From positions 10,886,170 to 10,950,169 of the forward strand of contig OX637361.1 of the NCBI GenBank assembly GCA_951799405.1: a stretch of 64,000 bases of DNA, given 5' to 3'. The position numbers and the translations under genes are program-made. Positions 59,600 to 64,000 of the stretch are shown one piece after another; position 1 is the stretch's first letter, and each line of letters opens with the position of its first letter. Below the pieces are notes generated by a model that was given only the letters and a program-made list of their open reading frames with translations, was not told the DNA's origin and ran no database searches. The DNA comes from Agapetus fuscipes. Its lineage: Eukaryota > Arthropoda > Insecta > Trichoptera > Glossosomatidae.

Positions 59600-60600
59600 A
59601 GGGTTATTAAAATAAACAAAACACATCTTTTCATCTAAACGTCATGCAAGATACATTGTCATGCGTACACAAAACGCATCTTTTTAGAACAAATTTGATT
59701 CAAGATACTACTAGTTACAACGTCTATGACTTATGCAAAAAAAACTTTTATCCATCAATGATGGCAGGCCAAAATACTGAAATAAACAAAAGCATCTTGT
59801 CACATAGGTTTGAGGTGATATATGGAGTCAACTGTCACTAGTGGCATTAAAAAAATATTGAAAGTTTCACGAAACAAAATCAAAACGCAAAGTGTCAGAT
59901 GACGAGATATGGGTCATCCGTGAGCAGTGTCAGTCAAAATCGCATCTTGCATCATCTTGTCACATAAATTTGAAGCAAGATACCGGGTCATCCGTGAAAG
60001 TTTCATGGAACAAACAAAACGCATCTTGTAAAATGACGAGATACCGGGTCATGCGTGAACAGTGTCAGTCAAAATCGCATCTTGCGTCATCTAGACGCAT
60101 CACGACGCATGTTATCACATGGATTTGACGCGATGTATGGAGTCAACTGTGAGATCTGTCTTTAAAAAAGTATTGAAAGTTTCATGAAAAAAACAAAACG
60201 CACCTTGCCAAATGAGGAGACATGGGTCATCCATGAGCAGTGTCAGTCAGAAGGTATTCAAACGAACTAGACGCATCTAGATTTGACGTGAGATACCGGG
60301 TCATCTGTGCGTAGTGTCATTCAACATCGCAACTTGCCTCATGTTGACGCATCTGTCACATGGATTTGACGCGAGATACCGGTTCATCCGTAGACAGTGT
60401 CATTAAAAAAGTATTGAAAGTTTCACGAAACAAACAAAACGCATAAGGAGTCATCCATGGTCAGTGTCAGTCAAAAGGTATTCAAACGAACTAGACACAT
60501 CTTGTCACATAGATTTGACGTGAGATATCGGGTCATCCGTGGGCAGTGTCATTCAAAAAGTATTGAAACGAACAAAACGCATCTTGGCAAGCGTGTTTAC
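59600..60600 (+). repeat. Diverged tandem array (composite satellite)
   Basis: The block GATACCGGGTCATCCGTG or a variant returns about nine times (near 59910, 59984, 60043, 60135, 60222, 60293, 60377, 60449, 60526) at spacings of roughly 59 to 92 bases. Between them alternate AACAAAACGCATCTTG, CAGTGTCAGTCAAAA, TATTGAAAGTTTCACG and CACATAGATTTGACGTGAG. Units have been shuffled, so there is no single period. Confidence 0.85.
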
Positions 60601-60663
60601 CATAATACGGAGCTCATAAACACATTGTTGTTTACAAACTTGTTTTAATAACGCCTCCTCCTA

Positions 60664-60711
60664 CCCCTATCCACCCCCGCCCCCACCCCCAGCCGCCCCT
60701 TAAAAAGGGGC
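60664..60711 (-). other. G-quadruplex motif next to a short hairpin
   Basis: Five C-runs on the plus strand (60664-60667, 60674-60678, 60680-60684, 60686-60690, 60696-60699) give minus-strand G-runs of 4, 5, 5, 5 and 4 with loops as short as one base. The perfect 7-bp hairpin GCCCCTT-AAA-AAGGGGC follows at 60695-60711. Confidence 0.7.
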
Positions 60712-60892
60712 GCTGTAAATACACCGCGAGTCGATGATGTCTATTTTGCAGGGCTTCTGACAAGTACCAAAGCCGACTCCTATGTACAGAATGAAGCTCG
60801 ACTCTAATCAAACTCGACTCCATTTTTTTACTTACTTGCTTGCTAAAATGAAGTATTCTTTACTTTGGTAAACTTTCTCACTCACCGTAGAA

Positions 60893-61168
60893 CGGGTCTG
60901 TATTCTAATGTTTAACGCTGCAGGCTCACAATAAGAAATTATGAGTTCAAAAAACAAGACATTTATTTTTCAAAATCTGCTCTTTGCTGGGTTGAGAAAT
61001 TCATTTACCTTTTTCAAAGTTCGGTACTTGAATTGGATAGACATCCAGCCTTACAGTAATCAGGTTTTTCTTGAGATGTTTCTTGACCTTTCTTAATCTT
61101 TTTATAAAGACGACCGAACTCTTGAGGTGTGATTCACACAAGAACAGCGCTCACCAAATGAATATTTC
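60893..61168 (+). mobile_element. SINE S2, diverged
   Basis: It has ACGGGTCTGTATTCTAATG, a poor B box (ATGAGTTCAAAAAAC), a body with GCTGGGTTGAGAAATTCATT and CATCCAGCCTTACAG, and the 3' end GTGTGATTCACACAAGAACA. Confidence 0.75.
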
Positions 61169-61364
61169 TGATGTCACTATTATAACGCGCGAAACGGGAA
61201 ACTTTGAGTGAAATTTACGATTTTTAATTTTTATTTTAAATAGTTCTAAATCAATTGAGCAATTTAGCTAGCAACCTAGTTAGCTAGTAGATATTCTCAG
61301 TTACCTAACAAAAATGGCAAAAATGTTTATTATCCAATTGTCAACCAACTTCATCGGAAAAATA

Positions 61365-61437
61365 TAAAGTGTAACTTCTTACCGCGTTATCCCAGAAGGG
61401 TTTTGCATATTTATTTTTACAGGTAAGGGGCCGGCTA
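61365..61437 (-). mobile_element. SINE S1, 3' end fragment
   Basis: AAGTGTAACTTCTTACCGCG and TTATTTTTACAGGTAAGGGG in plus-strand reading are the S1 3' end. Confidence 0.7.
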
Positions 61438-61507
61438 TTCTGAAAATACAATATTATAGATGTTTTCTGATCGGTTGAGCGTCTTTGGAGTCCATAGGGA
61501 ACATACA

Positions 61508-61694
61508 CTAATCTAATCTAAGTTGCAAAGATAGGTAACCTTGAAGATTCACATTATATGCATTTTCACAAGCAGACACGTATGAGTTCACGCTTGCACA
61601 TACCGTATATGGACATACAATATAAAAACCCAATCTCAAATGAACATAAGCCCTGCAACTCTTGCCGTCCTTCCCTGAAACAGGGGTGACATGG
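61508..61694 (-). repeat. V3 element
   Basis: It opens with CTAATCTAATCTAAGTTGC (reversed tail) and stops inside the hairpin block, CCCTGAAACAGGGGTGACAT. The flanking sequence GCGTCTTTGGAGTCCATAGGGA occurs both before (61480) and after (61718) it, so 20 or more bases were duplicated around this insertion. Confidence 0.85.
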
Positions 61695-61913
61695 GGGAGG
61701 GGTAATTGAATCGGTTAAGCGTCTTTGGAGTCCATAGGGATAATAAATACATGGCATTTTATAATCCTAGAAATTTTCGACTCCGATCGGGTACATGGAA
61801 AATGTGCACCCAGCCCTGCTATCGATACAATCCCGTACATTGCACTAGACGTATTCCGCCTAGCTACCCGCCGAGCCGCGCTATGCACAGAACTCTCTCC
61901 TACCATACTATCG

Positions 61914-62125
61914 CTATAAAACAGAATATCGATTACTTTCCCTGCCGGCGCCTAATGTAAACCTCCGCCCACTTTTCCGCGCCCTCTCGCTCGCGCGCGC
62001 CACTTTCCCGATAAGCCGGTCCCGCTCGCGCGCGCCCCGTCCCTGTCTGCCGGGATAGCCGCGTCCCTCTCCCGGACGCCCCGCTCAGATTGTAATGGCG
62101 GTATGCAAATGACATGGCGCCGTGC
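61914..62125 (+). promoter_or_regulatory. CpG-rich patch with TATA-like and octamer motifs
   Basis: CTATAAAACAG at 61913 is followed by a GC-rich, CpG-dense stretch (GCCCTCTCGCTCGCGCGCGC, CCCGCTCGCGCGCGCCCCGT) and an octamer ATGCAAAT at 62103-62110. In an otherwise AT-rich repeat landscape this is the best candidate for a host promoter. Orientation is taken only from the TATA motif. No supported coding exon is adjacent, and long arginine-rich minus-strand frames here are a composition effect. Confidence 0.3.
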
Positions 62126-62289
62126 AGAACGTACTTCTGGATGGAAATAGTAAACGGTGTAACGCGAAATTCCTGTCACATTTCGGACATTTTTTTTCGC
62201 ATGATAGATATCCGTCACATCCTTAGTGCATTTGATGATCTTCGGTGGAGAAACGAAGGGATTCGGTTCGAAACCGATTGAGATCCATC

Positions 62290-62522
62290 TACAATAATCT
62301 ATTATCTTAGTTCCAAAGATAAATCAACATTTAAAGCTCATATCAAATGCATGCCCACAAACAGACACGTGTAGTTCGCGCTTACAAATGCTGAATGTGT
62401 ACTTACAAATTATATCCAAACCTCAAATGAAATTAAACCCTTCAACTTTTCCCGACCTTCCCGCAGCAGCTTCCCGAAGCAAGGGTGACATTGGCAAAGT
62501 GAACCATTTTTTACAGTATATC
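62290..62522 (-). repeat. V3 element
   Basis: TAATCTATTATCTTAGTTCC (tail) to AAGTGAACCATTTTTTACAG. The hairpin block is expanded by a 13-base GCAGCAGCTTCCC-type insertion. Confidence 0.8.
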
Positions 62523-62527
62523 CATAA

Positions 62528-62790
62528 GGCTGTTATGGCCGAGGAGGCTAAGCGGGCTAATCGTCTAGCGTGTTGGAATAGAGCAACGTTGGTTCGATAT
62601 CCGCCTGGGTCATTTGACCATAACTTTGACCCTCGTTCAACAGATGTTATTGGGTAATTATTAATCAGATAATCATTTAAATAAACAATAATGAATTATT
62701 AATTGATGATATTAATACCTGTTTCTGGCCAGGCAGAATAGGTTGGTGAATTGGATTCCTCTTCACAAAACTATTAAAAAAAAAAAAAAA
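62528..62790 (+). mobile_element. tRNA-derived SINE S3, best head
   Basis: The A-box end GTTATGGCCGAGGAGGCTAA resembles class II tRNAs (Leu/Ser type), and GTTGGTTCGATATCCGCC is the B box. The body (GACCATAACTTTGACCC, GTTCAACAG, CTGGCCAGGCAGAATAGG, TTGGTGAATTGGATTCC) ends in a 16-base poly(A). This is the clearest S3 copy. Confidence 0.9.
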
Positions 62791-63018
62791 ACTAAATAAG
62801 TATTGCAATGACAGCTATATCCTTTTGCCAGATTATGGAACACACTATTTTAGACATTTTGTGGAACAACCTTAGAAAATAAACAAAATTGACAGATATA
62901 CCCCTTTGCCATTAAACTACCGATCTATAAAAATCACAAAAAATTAAACTAAAAATAATTCCAGGTCCTCACAATTTTTTTTCCTGGACTTCTCCTTGTT
63001 CTTCTTTTCTTCTCCTTG
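62791..63018. other. no feature recognised
   Basis: Unassigned AT-rich sequence with a CTTCTT-rich end. Confidence 0.35.
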
Positions 63019-63020
63019 AC

Positions 63021-63268
63021 TGAGGTTGGTACGAGGCTGACCACCCGTGCTGTAAAAATCGGTTCACTTTTGCCAATGCCACCCCGGTTCAGGGAACGGC
63101 GGCAGGAGTTGCAAGGTTTATGTCCATGTGAGGTTTTCTTTATTTGTATGCACACTTGCAGAATGTGTAGGCGCGAACTTACATATGCCTGTCTGTAGGC
63201 ATGCATTTCATATGAGCCTTAAATGTTAACATATCCTTGCAGCTTAGATTATAGATTATAGATTATAG
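63021..63268 (+). repeat. V3 element, GC-richer variant
   Basis: GAGGTTGGTACGAGGCTGAC, CACCCCGGTTCAGGGAAC (hairpin changed) and GGAGTTGCAAGGTTTATG, then a tail of three ATTATAG units. The heptamer tail differs from the TTAGA pentamers elsewhere. Confidence 0.85.
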
Positions 63269-63830
63269 AGTGTAATTTTGAATTTTAATTTACTATACAA
63301 AAAAAACTATTTAAAATAACATTTCTTTTTCTCCAATTAAAAAACTTATTTTACACCAAAAGTTTTCCTTCATTATTTTGTTTGTTTTATTTTTTATTTT
63401 AAAAGTGGCACATCACTTGGCGCGACCCCGTATACAGCCGGACGCGCTTTCTTTTTTCTCCCTGTGCGCCCCGCGGTACACCGATAGGTTTGTACCACAC
63501 TCATCCAAGTGCCAGACCTCTCTTTTTTGCCGGTTTTTTTGCCTGTTTTCCGTGTTGGTACCGCATTACCTCGTACAAACTACGGATACGCTATTTAATT
63601 GATAAAGAATTTTGATTCCCCCCAACAACGCTGTACGTATTTTTTTTTTCAGTTTTTTTTTCATTTAGCGAGCCTCTCGTTTTTTTGCGTCCTTAATGAA
63701 ATAATGAAAACTTTTTTTCAAACTGTTTTTTTTTCTTACGGTTGGCAACACTTTATATTGCAGCCAACATCGTTTCTATTATTTTAATGTTTTCTGTCAT
63801 TTAATACTTTTATAACTAGATCTGATTATT
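63269..63830. other. no feature recognised
   Basis: A small GC-rich part at 63420-63490 (CACTTGGCGCGACCCCGTAT) sits in T-rich sequence. Frames of 62 to 74 codons have no recognised domain. Confidence 0.35.
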
Positions 63831-63834
63831 TTTT

Positions 63835-63895
63835 TATTTAAAAAAAATCTTGAAGAGGAATACAAGTCACCAACTTATTTTTGTCTGGTAAAAAA
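63835..63895 (-). mobile_element. SINE S3, tail fragment
   Basis: Plus-strand AAGAGGAATACAAGTCACC and AACTTATTTTTGTCTGG are the reverse complement of the S3 3' part, with the A-rich tail at 63830-63848. Confidence 0.6.
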
Positions 63896-63962
63896 AATCA
63901 ACAACTTTATTGAATGAATTATTACTGTATAATTACACAATAAAATCTATCAATATATTTCT

Positions 63963-64000
63963 CACGTTTAATAATAAAGAGCAATAACTCAAAAATTGGG
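63963..64000. mobile_element. Start of a second M2 MITE, cut by the window end
   Basis: CACGTTTAATAATAAAGAG then CAATAACTCAAAAATTGG matches the left end of the 592-839 element with very few differences and continues past the last base. Confidence 0.65.

Noticed and set aside
59600..60600. CRISPR-like array
   Set aside because: The repeats are diverged, spacing is irregular, the 'spacers' are themselves repeated modules, and the sequence is from an animal genome.
61933..62218. Arg/Ala-rich minus-strand frames of 60-88 codons
   Set aside because: They come from the CpG-dense composition, overlap in two frames and have no recognised domain.

Overview
This window looks like intergenic or intronic DNA from an animal with a large, AT-rich, repeat-filled genome, most likely an arthropod. 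The basis is a Jockey-type LINE with a zinc-knuckle ORF1, L2/CR1-like LINE tails, three families of tRNA-derived SINEs, a 5S rRNA pseudogene, TIR-bearing MITEs, a solo LTR with TG...CA ends, and termini resembling Penelope-like elements with hammerhead-ribozyme-like folds. I found no convincing host protein-coding gene. Nearly every open frame is retroelement coding, a degraded retroelement, or a by-product of simple repeats. Species is not determined.

Region by region. 0-10 kb: a 248-bp MITE (592-839), several copies of a LINE 3' end called V3 here, Jockey-like and RT-like LINE remnants, SINE S1, and an L2-like fragment at 6.8-7.2 kb. 10-20 kb: a 56-bp minisatellite (9830-10106), S1 and S2 SINEs, and two hammerhead-like loci at 14.4-14.8 kb, one inside a perfect 52-bp inverted repeat. 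20-25 kb: two GAT-rich arrays around an S1 SINE, then decayed LINE coding. 25-36 kb: V3 elements, a TA-flanked palindromic MITE (29.28-29.53 kb), nested SINEs and a 277-codon L2-like RT fragment (35.2-36.1 kb). 38.3-39.6 kb: a three-layer stack, a PIF/Harbinger-like MITE inside a solo LTR inside a V3 copy, with duplicated target sites visible for both insertions. 40.3-40.74 kb: a large inverted repeat carrying two hammerhead-like motifs. 40.74-45.25 kb: a two-ORF non-LTR retrotransposon on the minus strand with both frames open and a 28-nt poly(A). 45-64 kb: more SINE, V3 and LINE remnants, a 5S pseudogene abutting a SINE, a diverged tandem array (59.6-60.6 kb) ending beside a strong G-quadruplex motif, and a CpG-rich patch near 62 kb that is the best candidate for host regulatory sequence.

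How the parts relate. The intact LINE encodes a gag-like RNA-binding ORF1 and an endonuclease-RT ORF2. Its poly(A) end differs from the V3 and SINE tails, so it is not an obvious driver of those families. V3 copies, previously readable only as an anonymous repeat, are shown here to be the 3' end of a LINE whose protein ends in DRKKWRLICNVGG, because four loci keep that coding end upstream in the same orientation.

The most unusual signal is a recurrent RNA motif. Across the window several loci share a CUGANGA core, one extra nucleotide, a helix II hairpin, GAAA (or a variant), a self-complementary helix III and then UH, in places with a matching helix I. This is the layout of the dimer-type hammerhead ribozymes reported from Penelope-like retroelements. 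The extra nucleotide in every copy departs from the textbook core.
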